A stretch of DNA of 35,052 bases from Rhizobacter sp. (lineage in GTDB: Bacteria; Pseudomonadota; Gammaproteobacteria; Burkholderiales; Burkholderiaceae_C), in contig JADGRJ010000013.1 of NCBI GenBank assembly GCA_017881025.1, positions 1 through 35,052 of the forward strand. Reading direction: 5' to 3'. The notes beneath the pieces were generated by a model. That model did no database searches, had not been told where the DNA came from, and saw only the letters and a program-made list of their open reading frames with translations. Below are positions 16,111-25,004 of the stretch, one piece after another; position 1 is the stretch's first letter, and every line of letters starts with the position of its first letter. The position numbers were made by a program, and so were the translations under genes.

Positions 16111-16668
16111 ATGGAAGTCCTGCAGCTCGACATGTCCGGTCGCCCGCAGTCGTGGATCTCGGCCAAGGAAGCCGCCGTGATCTACGCCAGCGACGGCGTC
16201 GCCTGGACGCTCGGCGAAACGTTCCACGTCCTGCGCGGCGGCACGCAGCGGCGCACCGGCCTGCAATCGCGGATCGAGGTGCATCCGATCATCGCCGTGC
16301 GCGGCGCCGTGCCGAGCCGCGCCTGGCGGCGCTCGCCGGCGCTCAGCAACCCGAAGCTGTTCGCGCGCGACCGCCAGGTCTGCGCCTACTGCGTCGGGCA
16401 CTTCCACCTCGACGACCTGACGCGCGAGCACATCGTGCCGACCTCGCGCGGCGGCGGCGACAGCTGGATGAACTGCATCACCGCCTGCCGCGCCTGCAAC
16501 GGCCACAAGGGCAACCGCCTGCCCGAGGAAGCGCGCATGTCGCTGCACTACCTGCCCTATGTGCCGAGCCTGCACGAGGACATGATCCTGCGCGGCCGGC
16601 GCATCCTCGCCGACCAGATGGAGTTCCTGCTCGCCAGCGTGCCGCGCTCGAGCCGCCTGCACGGCTAG
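16111..16668 (+). CDS. HNH endonuclease
   Basis: HNH nuclease-fold protein of 185 residues. A zinc-binding pair appears as VCAYC and CRACN, with the catalytic core DLTREHIVPTSRGGG (EHIVP) and SWMNCITACRACNGHKGNR between and after it. This arrangement is characteristic of stand-alone HNH proteins common in Proteobacteria, whose cellular role is not settled. ATG 16111 (MEVLQLDMSG) was chosen; ATG 16090 would add seven residues. There is no partner methylase, phage or restriction gene nearby, and base composition is like its neighbours. I would not call it a restriction enzyme. Confidence 0.85.
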   Translation: MEVLQLDMSGRPQSWISAKEAAVIYASDGVAWTLGETFHVLRGGTQRRTGLQSRIEVHPIIAVRGAVPSRAWRRSPALSNPKLFARDRQVCAYCVGHFHLDDLTREHIVPTSRGGGDSWMNCITACRACNGHKGNRLPEEARMSLHYLPYVPSLHEDMILRGRRILADQMEFLLASVPRSSRLHG

Positions 16669-16831
16669 GTCGAACGAGGGCGCAACTGCGCATCCCGTCA
16701 CGTCGCTCTCCGGCGCTTCACAGTTCTTTGCGCGGGCTTTCCGTGCAGCCAGGACGGCAGCCGATCGCTTGTGGTCAACTGATGCGCAGCCCCTGCCGTT
16801 GGCAGAGGATCGCATCTGCAAGGAGAGGACC

Positions 16832-17407
16832 ATGAGACGACTCTTGAGCGCCCTGGCGGTCGCCGCGCTGACCGCCTGCACGACCTCGAACCCCGACGTC
16901 GTCCGCCGCTACGAGACGCAACGCCTGTCGCAGGTGTACGACGCGACCGTCCTGTCCGTGCGCCCGGTCACGGTCGAAGGCGGCCAGAGCGGCATCGGCG
17001 CCGGCGCCGGCGCGGTCGCCGGCGGCGTCGCCGGATCGACGATCGGCGGCCACCGCGATTCGATCGTCGGCACCGTCGTCGGCGCGGTCGTCGGCGGCGT
17101 CATCGGCAACGCCGTCGAGCGCGGCGCGACACGCGAGAACGCGGTCGAGATCGTCGTCCAGCTGAGGAACGGCGAGCGCCGCGCGATCGTTCAGGGCGCC
17201 GGCGGCGAAGCCTTCGTGCCGGGCGACGCGGTCGTCCTCGTCACCACCGGGGGGCGCACGCGCATCTCGCGCGCGCCGCAGCCGGGCGGGTATCCGGCGC
17301 CCGCGGCCTACCCCGCGCCGTCGACCTATCCGGCGCCGGCGGACTATCCGAACGCGCCGGTGCAGCCGGTCTATCCGCCGTCGGGACCGGTGCCGCCGCG
17401 CAGCTGA
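16832..17407 (+). CDS. Glycine-zipper outer-membrane lipoprotein (SlyB/Pcp-like)
   Basis: Predicted lipoprotein of 191 residues. The N-terminus MRRLLSALAVAALTACTTS has a lipobox (LTAC) with the lipid-modified Cys at about residue 16. A glycine-zipper membrane domain follows: GIGAGAGAVAGGVAGSTIGG and VGAVVGGVIGNAVERG. After this comes a small beta-rich region (VEIVVQLRNGERRAIVQ) as in SlyB/Pcp proteins, which help maintain the outer membrane. The tail is a proline-rich repeat of YPAP units (AAYPAPSTYPAPADYP), less usual for the family. ATG 16832 has an AGGAG site. The 3' end overlaps the convergent N-formylglutamate amidohydrolase gene by 37 bases. Confidence 0.85.
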   Translation: MRRLLSALAVAALTACTTSNPDVVRRYETQRLSQVYDATVLSVRPVTVEGGQSGIGAGAGAVAGGVAGSTIGGHRDSIVGTVVGAVVGGVIGNAVERGATRENAVEIVVQLRNGERRAIVQGAGGEAFVPGDAVVLVTTGGRTRISRAPQPGGYPAPAAYPAPSTYPAPADYPNAPVQPVYPPSGPVPPRS

Positions 17408-18111
17408 AGCGCGCTGCCGAGCGTCTCGACGAGCGTTCGGCGGATCTTCCGCCAGGCCGGCCCGCCGGCCTCGACGTAGCGCTGGTTGACCTCGAGCTCG
17501 ATGCCGACGTAGCGCTCGGGCGGGTACCTGCGGCGCATCACCTGCGTCACGCCGTCGCTCTTGCCGATGTAGGGATAGTTGCGGCGCAGCCTGAGCGACG
17601 GGTCGGCGCGCCGGAGGGCGTCGATCCATGCCGTCGCCAGCGCGACCTCGCCCGGCCGTCCCGGGTCGTAGAGCATGCCGATGTCCGCCGTCCGCACGTG
17701 GCCGTTGAGCTCCGGCGTGAAGCTGTGCGAGGCGATGTGGACGAGACGGTCGCCGGTCGCGACCGCCGCCGCCATCGCCGCGTCGACGCGTCGCCGATGC
17801 GGGTGGTAGTGGGCGTCGAGGAGCTCGCGCCGCTCGCGCAGCGACAGATGCCGCGTCGCTTCCGAATGCAGCTCGGGGTTGCCGATCGAGCGGTTGAGGT
17901 CGACGAGCAGGCGCGTCGTCTCGTCGAAGTAGAGCGGCGCGTCGAAGTGCTCGGCCATTTCGCGCGCCAGCGCCAAGGCGCCGGGGTCCCAGCCGCGATG
18001 CGTCGGCAGCAGGTGCCGCACCCTCCCGGCGAAGAGCGGCCGGTAGCGTTCCGGAACGACCTTGCCGGCGTGCTCGCAGGTGATGACGAGTCGAGCCGGG
18101 CCGGTGCGCAT
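17371..18111 (-). CDS. N-formylglutamate amidohydrolase family protein
   Basis: Zinc-type hydrolase of 246 residues related to enzymes that release formate from N-formylglutamate, the end of one histidine-degradation route. Motifs seen include LVITCEHAGKVVPERYRPLF with its metal-binding CEH, then THRGWDPGALALAREMAEHF, LLVDLNRSIGNPELHSE and IASHSFTPELNG. No other hut gene is present here, so the true substrate may differ; many such paralogues are free-standing. ATG 18111 begins the conserved region directly. The 3' end overlaps the convergent lipoprotein gene. Confidence 0.85.
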   Translation of the reverse strand: MRTGPARLVITCEHAGKVVPERYRPLFAGRVRHLLPTHRGWDPGALALAREMAEHFDAPLYFDETTRLLVDLNRSIGNPELHSEATRHLSLRERRELLDAHYHPHRRRVDAAMAAAVATGDRLVHIASHSFTPELNGHVRTADIGMLYDPGRPGEVALATAWIDALRRADPSLRLRRNYPYIGKSDGVTQVMRRRYPPERYVGIELEVNQRYVEAGGPAWRKIRRTLVETLGSALQLRGGTGPDGG

Positions 18112-18227
18112 CGGCGCGATTCTGGCCGAACGCCGACGCGGGATTCTTTTCGCCTCGCTGTCGATCGGCCGCCGCGCCTCGCGTCATCGAGAGGACCCGG
18201 TCTTCGGGCCGTCTCGAAAGGAACGCC

Positions 18228-18635
18228 ATGCCGACCACCCTGCCCTTCGTCGCCGCCGCGTACACCGCGCTCTTCGGCCTGATCTCGACGGTGCTCACGG
18301 CGCGCGTGATCTTGAACCGCGTCCGCAGCGGCATTCAGGCCGGCGATGGCGGCGACGCGTCGCTCGCCCGGGCGATCCGCGCCCATGCCAACTTCGCCGA
18401 GCAGGTGCCGCTCGCGCTGCTCCTGCTCGTCCTCGTCGAGGGCGTGGGCGTCGTCGCGCCGATCGTGCACGCGCTCGGCGCGACGCTCGTCGTCGCGCGG
18501 CTCGCCAACGCGGTCGGCCTGAGCCGATCGCTCGGGCCGACGCCGCCGCGCCAGGCGGGCGCGGCGCTGACGCTGCTCGTGATCGTCGCCGCGTCGCTGC
18601 TGATCTTCTACCGCCTCGTCGCGCTGCTCGCGTGA
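18228..18635 (+). CDS. MAPEG family membrane protein
   Basis: Small integral membrane protein of 135 residues with four predicted helices, for example PFVAAAYTALFGLISTVLTA and TLLVIVAASLLIFYRLVALL. The MAPEG signature region is RAIRAHANFAEQVPLALLLL, in which the RAHANFAEQVP motif is characteristic. Eukaryotic relatives are glutathione transferases and leukotriene synthases; the bacterial branch is uncharacterised. ATG 18228 has an AAAGGAA ribosome-binding site. It stands alone between two minus-strand genes. Confidence 0.87.
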   Translation: MPTTLPFVAAAYTALFGLISTVLTARVILNRVRSGIQAGDGGDASLARAIRAHANFAEQVPLALLLLVLVEGVGVVAPIVHALGATLVVARLANAVGLSRSLGPTPPRQAGAALTLLVIVAASLLIFYRLVALLA

Positions 18636-18666
18636 GGCGGTGGCGCCAGCGTTGTCGCGATGGCGA

Positions 18667-19551
18667 TCACTTCGCCGCCAGGCGAGTCCGGACGCCGTCA
18701 CGGATCCGCTCGGGGAAGAAGCCGCCGTCGAGCGCTTGCAGGAATTCGGCGCGCTGGCCCGCCGGCAGCGGCGCGAGCTCCTGGACCAGCGCCTCGGTGA
18801 CCTCGTCCTGCTCGGCCGGCGAGAGCGCGCGCAGTTGCTCGCGCGCCTCGCGCAGCTGCGGAATGATCGGCCTCAGCATCCCCATCCCCATGCCGAGCGC
18901 GCCGATGCTCGTCGGCAGGACGACCATGCACTCCTTCAGCTCGGTCTGCATCGGCTTCGGCAGGAAACCGAGGTCCGCCAGCTCGTCGATGGTCGCGACG
19001 GTCTCCGCCGGCGACAGCGGCTCGCCCATCGCCTGCTGGATGCGCGCCATCATCGCCATCTGATCGGGGCCGAGGCCGGCGCCGGCGGGCATCTGGCCGA
19101 GGCCCGGCATCAAGGCGCTCATCTTCGCCGCCATCTCCGGCGTCATCGCGCCGGCACCGACACCACCCATGCCGGCCATCGCGCCGATGCCGCCCAGGCC
19201 GGCCATCGACGGCATCGAGGGCATCCCTGGCATGCCGGAAACGCCGGCCATGCCGGGTGGCATCTGCGGCAAGCCGCGGCCCAGGCCCGCGATCGCGCCG
19301 ATGCCGCCACCGCCGCCGAGACCGCGGCGCAAATCCAGCGCCTCGAGGGCGTTGGCGAGCGCGATTCCCTTGCAGCCCATGCCGCTGAGGCTCGACAGCA
19401 GGGCGTCCTTGAGCACCGACTTGGCGACGTCCTGGGCGATCTGCCGCAGCATGATCAGGAGCACCGGAGCGATCGCGTCGCTGCGTGCCGGCACGATGAC
19501 GAGGGTTACGGCGAGGAGGACTGTCGCGAACCGCGGGACGCCGATCACCAT
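18667..19551 (-). CDS. Exported Gly/Met-rich hypothetical protein
   Basis: I do not recognise a family. The 294-residue product begins with a signal-like segment (FATVLLAVTLVIVPARSDA). A helical part with one Cys follows (SSLSGMGCKGIALANALEAL). Then comes a low-complexity Gly/Met/Pro stretch, roughly residues 77-165, with GMPGMPSMPSM and GIGAMAGMGGVGAGAM. The C-terminal half is predicted helical and acidic, with LRALSPAEQDEVTEALVQEL and LQALDGGFFPERIRDGV. Codon use resembles the neighbours, and the opposite strand lacks anything recognisable. It lies 157 bases downstream of the cyclic-nucleotide-domain gene on the same strand, so co-transcription is possible. Probably periplasmic; function unknown. 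Confidence 0.7.
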   Translation of the reverse strand: MVIGVPRFATVLLAVTLVIVPARSDAIAPVLLIMLRQIAQDVAKSVLKDALLSSLSGMGCKGIALANALEALDLRRGLGGGGGIGAIAGLGRGLPQMPPGMAGVSGMPGMPSMPSMAGLGGIGAMAGMGGVGAGAMTPEMAAKMSALMPGLGQMPAGAGLGPDQMAMMARIQQAMGEPLSPAETVATIDELADLGFLPKPMQTELKECMVVLPTSIGALGMGMGMLRPIIPQLREAREQLRALSPAEQDEVTEALVQELAPLPAGQRAEFLQALDGGFFPERIRDGVRTRLAAK

Positions 19552-19708
19552 CGTCTCTCCCTGCGGTGGATCGTGTGGGTCGAGCCGGACGCCGGGATTA
19601 TCGGCGCTGTTCGCGCCCTCCTTGATGCAGGTCGCAGCGCAGAGCCCGGCGACGATGCCGGGCGGCCGCTTCTTCCTGCGCCGATGAACGGTTCGCCGAA
19701 GCGCTAGC

Positions 19709-20185
19709 TCAGGTTCCCGCCCGCTTTGCGACCGGAGAGTACATGTCGAGCAATTGCAGTCGGGTTGCGCGCAGCCGTTCGGATACCACGCCCATGAGGC
19801 GCAGCAGGAACGCGACCCCGAATTCCGGGTCGCTCTGGAAGCTGGCGAGGAGCTCTTCGCCTTCGAACGCCAACGCGGTCACATCCTCCAATGCACGAGC
19901 CTGGAAGTGCTTGCCGGCGTGCGGGAGCAAGGCCGACCAGTCGAACACCTCGCCGGCGTAGATGGTCTGCACCCGCAACACGTGGCCCGGCACCTCGAGC
20001 TCGAGCGCCACCATGCCGGTGCCGAGCAGGTACAGAACCGAATAATCGTCCCCCTCCCGGAAGATCACCTGGTCGGAATGGAAGTGAGCCTCCTTCGCCA
20101 ACGCGGCGAGCCGGGCTTTGTGCTCCGGTCGGAATTCGGAGACGAACGGGTGCGTCTCGATCTCCTGCCATAGGCTATGGGTCAT
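19709..20185 (-). CDS. Cyclic-nucleotide-binding-domain protein lacking a DNA-binding domain
   Basis: Stand-alone cNMP-binding-fold protein of 158 residues. The beta-roll shows in HSDQVIFREGDDYSVLYLLG, MVALELEVPGHVLRVQTIYAGEVFDWSALL and FQARALEDVTALAFEGEEL. The usual cAMP-contact Arg (GE..RSA) is not present; the loop reads GEVFDWSALLPHAGKHFQARA, so cAMP binding is doubtful. The chain ends soon after a helix (LRLMGVVSERLRATRLQLLDM) with no helix-turn-helix, so it is not a Crp/Fnr-type transcription factor. ATG 20185 has an AGGTGG site; the longer ORF extends antisense through the porin and permease genes and is an artefact. It may sense a ligand or interact with a partner. Confidence 0.83.
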   Translation of the reverse strand: MTHSLWQEIETHPFVSEFRPEHKARLAALAKEAHFHSDQVIFREGDDYSVLYLLGTGMVALELEVPGHVLRVQTIYAGEVFDWSALLPHAGKHFQARALEDVTALAFEGEELLASFQSDPEFGVAFLLRLMGVVSERLRATRLQLLDMYSPVAKRAGT

Positions 20186-20361
20186 CGTCCACCTCTTGCT
20201 GACGCGAAGGGTCGGGCGAGGGCCTGACCATCGACACCGACGGGTTCCCCGGGGAACAGAGATCGGATTCTTCCTGCGACCGATCTCGGCCGGATTGACC
20301 TGCCTCAAACGAAGGCCGCCCGGCCTTGCCCGAATTTTCGGCTCGACCCTCGTCGCGCCCC

Positions 20362-21447
20362 CTAGAACGAATGGCGCAGACCCGTCGCCAGGCCGATCTG
20401 CCCGGTTCCCGGCAGGGGGTTGCTGCCCGGAGCGCCAGCGCTGACCGACAGTGCCAGAGCGCCGGCGTTGTCGATGTGCCCGAGCGTCGCATAAAGTGCA
20501 GTGCGCTTGGACAGGCTGTACGTCGCACGGCCGGCGAAAAGCGTTGCCCGATTGGCGCTTCCCTTGAAGGCGAGCCGAAACGCTTCGGCGTCGATCTTGA
20601 GCGTCGGGGTCGCCGCGTAGAGGGCGCCCAGATACCAGAGGTCGCTGCGCGGCGCGACGGCGCTTGCGTCGTTGTCTCGCCTGACGAGGCCTACGGCGAG
20701 GCGGAGATTCGCGACATTGACGTATCCGTTGACGGACAAGCGCCTGTCCTGAAGGGCGCTGCTTGTCAGGTTGGCGAATGCGCCGGGGCCGCCGCGGATC
20801 TGGTCGACCGCGAGCGCCGCGCCCCATGCGGGGTTGTCGTACTTCAGCAGGGCCGACCATTCGCGGCACTCCCGAGAGTCGCTGCCTTCGCCCGGGCAGT
20901 TGGTTCCCGCAGGACTGCCCGCGCTGACGCTGTCGCGACCCAGGCTGAACGTCGCTCCGACGGTCAGCCCCGAAAACGTTCCGCGGTAGGTGATCGCGTT
21001 GTCGGCGCGCGCGTTCGGGATATAGGCATCGAGCGAACCGGAGCCGTAGATGTTGGTGCCGAGGATGTCGGCGTCGAGGATCGACCAGTAGAGCATCGTG
21101 TACTGGCGGCCGACCGCCAGCGAGCCCCATGGCGCGACGAAGCCGACGTACGACTGGCGCCCGAAGGCGCGACCGCCCTGCGTGAACGTTCCCGCGTTCG
21201 GCGCGAATCCCTGCTCGATCACGACCACTGCGCTCAGGCCATCGCCGAGATCTTCGCTGGCGCGAAAGCCGATCCGCGACGGCAACGACCCGGTCGCGCT
21301 CGCCATGCGGTTCAGACCGCCGCCCGACGCGCCGACGTGCGTGACGTGCTCGACGGCGACGTCGACGAGCCCGTAGACCACCGCCGACTGGCCGAGCGCG
21401 CCGGTCGACGCGAGCGCGCAGGCGAGGGCCGCGAGCCGACGCTTCAC
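20362..21447 (-). CDS. Gram-negative porin (betaproteobacterial trimeric type)
   Basis: Outer-membrane beta-barrel porin of 361 residues for passive diffusion of small solutes. It has a signal peptide (LAALACALASTGALGQS) and the classical start SAVVYGLVDVAVEH. Internal strands include SLPSRIGFRASEDLGDGLSA and GRQSYVGFVAPWGSLAVGRQ, and the C-terminal LATGLRHSF ends in the Phe needed for barrel assembly. All are typical of Burkholderiales porins. One Cys pair is visible (NCPGEGSDSREC). The start is GTG 21447, the only usable codon after the upstream stop, 33 bases past the truncated permease. The position suggests the porin was part of the lactate-uptake transcript. Confidence 0.92.
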   Translation of the reverse strand: MKRRLAALACALASTGALGQSAVVYGLVDVAVEHVTHVGASGGGLNRMASATGSLPSRIGFRASEDLGDGLSAVVVIEQGFAPNAGTFTQGGRAFGRQSYVGFVAPWGSLAVGRQYTMLYWSILDADILGTNIYGSGSLDAYIPNARADNAITYRGTFSGLTVGATFSLGRDSVSAGSPAGTNCPGEGSDSRECREWSALLKYDNPAWGAALAVDQIRGGPGAFANLTSSALQDRRLSVNGYVNVANLRLAVGLVRRDNDASAVAPRSDLWYLGALYAATPTLKIDAEAFRLAFKGSANRATLFAGRATYSLSKRTALYATLGHIDNAGALALSVSAGAPGSNPLPGTGQIGLATGLRHSF

Positions 21448-21480
21448 GAGAACGCGCGCCGGGGCGACCGGCGACTTCCA

Positions 21481-22131
<651 letters not shown>

Positions 22132-22135
<4 letters not shown>

Positions 22136-22752
22136 GGAGTTCTCCTCTCCTGAATGGCGGCCGCGCCGTTGGCGGCCATCGGGATGACGGTGAGCGTTCG
22201 TATTCCCTGCGCGCCCCGGATCAGCACACCTTCGATGTCGGCGGTCGCCGAGGGGCCGGTCATCAGCACCGAATAGCGCGCGTCGAAGAAGCCGCGGTGG
22301 CGATACGCGTCATGAAGGTTAGGCACGATGGCGCGCGGGTCGAGCAGCACGACCAGGTGCTGCGACAGGAAGCCGAGCGCATTGACGACGAACTCCCGCT
22401 CGCTCAGCCAGACCGAACCGGTTTCGGCGACGCCGAACGCGGCCCTCACGACGCCGACATCGACGTCGTCGAGCTCGCGGGGGTGGTGCACCGATGCGAT
22501 GTCCCGCGTGCCCTCCACCTCGGACGTGGCGGAACAGATCACGCGCGCCTCGGGGAAGCGCGCGCGGATGAAGGCGTACAAGGATTGCCCTGCGGGTGCA
22601 GCGACCAACGTGCCCCCCATGCGCGCCAACGCGGCGCCGAAGGCGGCCAACGGATCGGCGAGCGGCCGACCGAAGCTCGGAACCGACGGCAGGGCGCGCC
22701 AGCCGGGCTGATTGCGCCGCACCCGGTCAAGGATGAACTGGCGGCTGCTCAT
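22132..22752 (-). CDS. lutC: Lactate utilisation protein C (LUD domain)
   Basis: Third subunit of the LutABC L-lactate oxidation system, 206 residues. The LUD fold is seen in DVGVVRAAFGVAETGSVWLS, the conserved VAETGS segment, followed by QHLVVLLDPRAIVPNLHDAY and YSVLMTGPSATADIEGVLI. The SATADIEG.L ending is a hallmark of LutC. ATG 22752 overlaps the lutB stop (ATGA), which supports this start over 22782 and indicates translational coupling. The stop in turn overlaps the start of the damaged lctP gene. It contributes to oxidising lactate to pyruvate in the cytoplasm. Confidence 0.9.
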
Positions 22753-24128
22753 TGCGCGCTGCCGCGGTTCTCGAGGTACCACTGGCGGAAGGTCGATCGC
22801 GGCGCGTCCGGCACCTCGCGCTGGCGACCCCAGGCGTTGAAAGGGTTGTAGACCATGAACCGGGGCAGGCGCTCGATGCCCGCTGCCGCGGCCTCGACCG
22901 CGGCGCGGTAGAGCCTCGGACTGGCCAGGATCTTGCCGGCCACTCGCATCGCCTCACGCTTGGCCATCGGCAGCTGGTTGCGCTCGGCGATGATCTGGCG
23001 CCACTTGTAGATCTGCTCGTGAATGTTGATCTTCACCGGGCACACGCTGGTGCAGCTGCCGTTGAGCGTCGAGGCGAACGGGAGCGAGCTGTATTTGCGC
23101 AGGTTGAAGGTCGGATCGATGATCACGCCGATCGGCCCCGAGTACGTCGAGCCGTAGCTGAGCCCGCCGCTGCGCCGATACACCGGGCAGGTGTTCATGC
23201 AAGCGCCGCAGCGGATGCACTTGAGCGAATACCAGAAGTCGCCCATGCCGAGGCGCTCGGAGCGGCCGTTGTCGACCAGGACGACGTGCATCTCGGTGCC
23301 GGGTCGCGGCGCACGAAAGTGCGAGGTGATCTGCGTGATCGGCGAGCCGAGGGCGCTGCGCGACAGCATGCGCACGAACACGCCGAGGTGCTCGATCTTC
23401 GGCAGCAGCTTCTCGATGCCGATCGAAGCGATGTGCAGCGACGGCAGGTTGGCGCCGAGGTCGGCGTTGCCTTCGTTGGTGCAGACGACGAAGCTGCCGG
23501 TCTCGGCGATCGCGAAGTTCGCGCCGGTCATGCCCGCCTGGGCCTTCAGGTAGTACGGCCGCGTGTGCTGGCGCTGGCTCTCGGCCAGATAGGGAATGTC
23601 GGTGTTCGCGGGGTCGGTGCCGATCGTCCGGCCGAACACCTCGGCGACGTCGCCGCGCAGCTTGTGAACGGCCGGGACGACGATATGGCTGGGCGGCTCG
23701 TCGTCGAGCTGCTGGATGCGCTCGCCGAGGTCGGTTTCGACGATCTCGATGCCGCGGTTCTCGAGGAACGGCCGCATCTCGCATTCGTCGGTGAGCATCG
23801 ACTTGCTCTTGACCAGCGTCGTCGCATCGTGAGACTCGAGGATGTCGAAGACGATCTGGTTGTGGTCGGCGGCGTCTCGGGCCCAGTGCACGACCATGCC
23901 GTTGGCGACCGCGTTCTTCTCGAACTCCTCGAGATAGTCGGCCAGGTGCGTGAGCGTATGTTCCTTGATCGCCGAGGCGAGCGAGCGCAGCTCCTCCCAT
24001 TCGGGCAGCGCCTCGCTCTCGACGTCGCGCTTCTTGCGCAGGTCCCACAGGCGCTTGTCGTGGAAGTCGGCGTGGTCCTTCACCTCGATGAATTTCGAGG
24101 ACGCCTCCGCGTGATCGACACGGGTCAT
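22749..24128 (-). CDS. lutB: Lactate utilisation iron-sulfur protein B
   Basis: Electron-transfer subunit of the LutABC lactate dehydrogenase, 459 residues. An N-terminal LUD domain holds AQAGMTGANFAIAETGSFVV and the C-terminal ferredoxin-like part holds the clusters. Cluster one is complete: C304, C307, C310 and C314 in CIRCGACMNTCP. Cluster two reads LNGSCTSVCP (C359, C363), with Asn356 where most relatives have Cys, so one ligand appears missing there. The start ATG 24128 gives the N-terminus MTRVDHAEASS; a GTG at 24164 overlapping lutA is possible. Lies between lutA and lutC. Confidence 0.9.
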   Translation of the reverse strand: MTRVDHAEASSKFIEVKDHADFHDKRLWDLRKKRDVESEALPEWEELRSLASAIKEHTLTHLADYLEEFEKNAVANGMVVHWARDAADHNQIVFDILESHDATTLVKSKSMLTDECEMRPFLENRGIEIVETDLGERIQQLDDEPPSHIVVPAVHKLRGDVAEVFGRTIGTDPANTDIPYLAESQRQHTRPYYLKAQAGMTGANFAIAETGSFVVCTNEGNADLGANLPSLHIASIGIEKLLPKIEHLGVFVRMLSRSALGSPITQITSHFRAPRPGTEMHVVLVDNGRSERLGMGDFWYSLKCIRCGACMNTCPVYRRSGGLSYGSTYSGPIGVIIDPTFNLRKYSSLPFASTLNGSCTSVCPVKINIHEQIYKWRQIIAERNQLPMAKREAMRVAGKILASPRLYRAAVEAAAAGIERLPRFMVYNPFNAWGRQREVPDAPRSTFRQWYLENRGSAQ

Positions 24129-24156
24129 GACCGCAGCCCCGAACAAAACACCTGGT

Positions 24157-24900
24157 TCATGCACGCGCCCCGTTGAGCACCTGGGCGATGTGGATGAACT
24201 TGAGCGGCATCCCGGCGCGACGCGCGCAGCCTTGCTGGTGCATCACGCACGACATGTCGGGCGAGACGATGTATTCGGCGCCTGCCTGCTGATGGTCGGC
24301 GACCTTGTCGTGTCCCATCTTCGCGGAGACGGGTTCCTCGTACACCGAGAACGTCCCGCCGAAGCCGCAGCATTCGTCGGGCCGCTCCGGCGCGACGAAT
24401 TCAAGGCCCTTCACGGCGCCGAGCAGACGCGCCGGCTTGTTGAAGGCCGGCTCGGCGATCTCGGAGGTCTTCGCCTCGCGCAGGCCGCGGAGCGTGGCGC
24501 AACCGATGTGCAACCCGACCTTGTGCGGGAACTCGGCCCACGGGAATTCGCGGACCTTGAGCACGTCGTGCAGGAACTCGACGAGCTCGCGCGTGTTGCG
24601 CCGCACCGCCTGCACCGCCGGGGTCTGCTCGATCGCGGTCATCTGGTCGCGCACGTGGTGGGCGCAACTTCCGGATGGCGTGACGATGTGGTCGTAGCCC
24701 GCGAAGTTCCTCGCGAACAGCGCCTCGGCGCCGCGCGCGTCGCTCTGGCAGCCGCTGTTGGCCATCGGCTGGCCGCAGCAGGTCTGTTCGAGCGGGAAGT
24801 CGACTTCGCAGCCGAGGCGCTCGAGCAGCTCGAGCGTGGCGACGCCGACCTCCGGGAAGAAGGCATCGACATAGCAAGGCACGAACAAGGCCACTTTCAT
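24157..24900 (-). CDS. lutA: Lactate utilisation protein A (CCG-domain)
   Basis: First subunit of LutABC, 247 residues, related to the heterodisulfide-reductase/GlpC CCG-domain proteins. Two cysteine-rich CCG motifs bind a cluster: EQTCCGQPMANSGCQ and RPDECCGFGGTFSVYE, with accessory cysteines in VTPSGSCAHHV and SPDMSCVMHQQGC. ATG 24900 (MKVALFVPCYVDAFFPEVGV) is the conserved start; the ORF start at 25002 adds an unrelated leader. It heads the lactate operon, with its promoter expected in the 256-base gap toward the divergent Bug-type gene. Lactate or a related hydroxy acid is the probable substrate. Confidence 0.92.
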   Translation of the reverse strand: MKVALFVPCYVDAFFPEVGVATLELLERLGCEVDFPLEQTCCGQPMANSGCQSDARGAEALFARNFAGYDHIVTPSGSCAHHVRDQMTAIEQTPAVQAVRRNTRELVEFLHDVLKVREFPWAEFPHKVGLHIGCATLRGLREAKTSEIAEPAFNKPARLLGAVKGLEFVAPERPDECCGFGGTFSVYEEPVSAKMGHDKVADHQQAGAEYIVSPDMSCVMHQQGCARRAGMPLKFIHIAQVLNGARA

Positions 24901-24986
24901 GCGAAGGACACCCGCGTTGAGCCGCTGGCGCCCCGGCGACGACCCCGCGAGCGCCGACGCAGTGTCCCGGCACCGCTGTGGCGTCC

Positions 24987-25004
24987 GGTTGAGCCATGTC
25001 AACC
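24987..25004. promoter_or_regulatory. Inverted repeat upstream of lutA (candidate operator)
   Basis: GGTTGA (24987-24992) and TCAACC (24999-25004) are a perfect 6-base inverted repeat with a 6-base spacer, 87 bases upstream of the lutA start in the divergent spacer. Lactate operons are often controlled by GntR-type regulators that bind short palindromes; no such regulator gene is in the window. The rest of the 24901-25156 spacer shows nothing I can name. Confidence 0.35.

Noticed and set aside
16111-16668. HNH protein as part of a restriction or defence system
   Set aside because: No methylase, helicase, phage or other defence gene lies nearby; stand-alone HNH proteins of this form are common chromosomal genes.
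17280-17370. Tandem DNA repeat encoding YPAP units in the lipoprotein tail
   Set aside because: The units are short and imperfect at DNA level; this is a proline-rich protein tail rather than a separate repeat element.
19140-19270. Possible repeat array or CRISPR-like signal in the Gly/Met-rich region
   Set aside because: Repeats are codon-level GMP/GAM runs without constant repeats or spacers.
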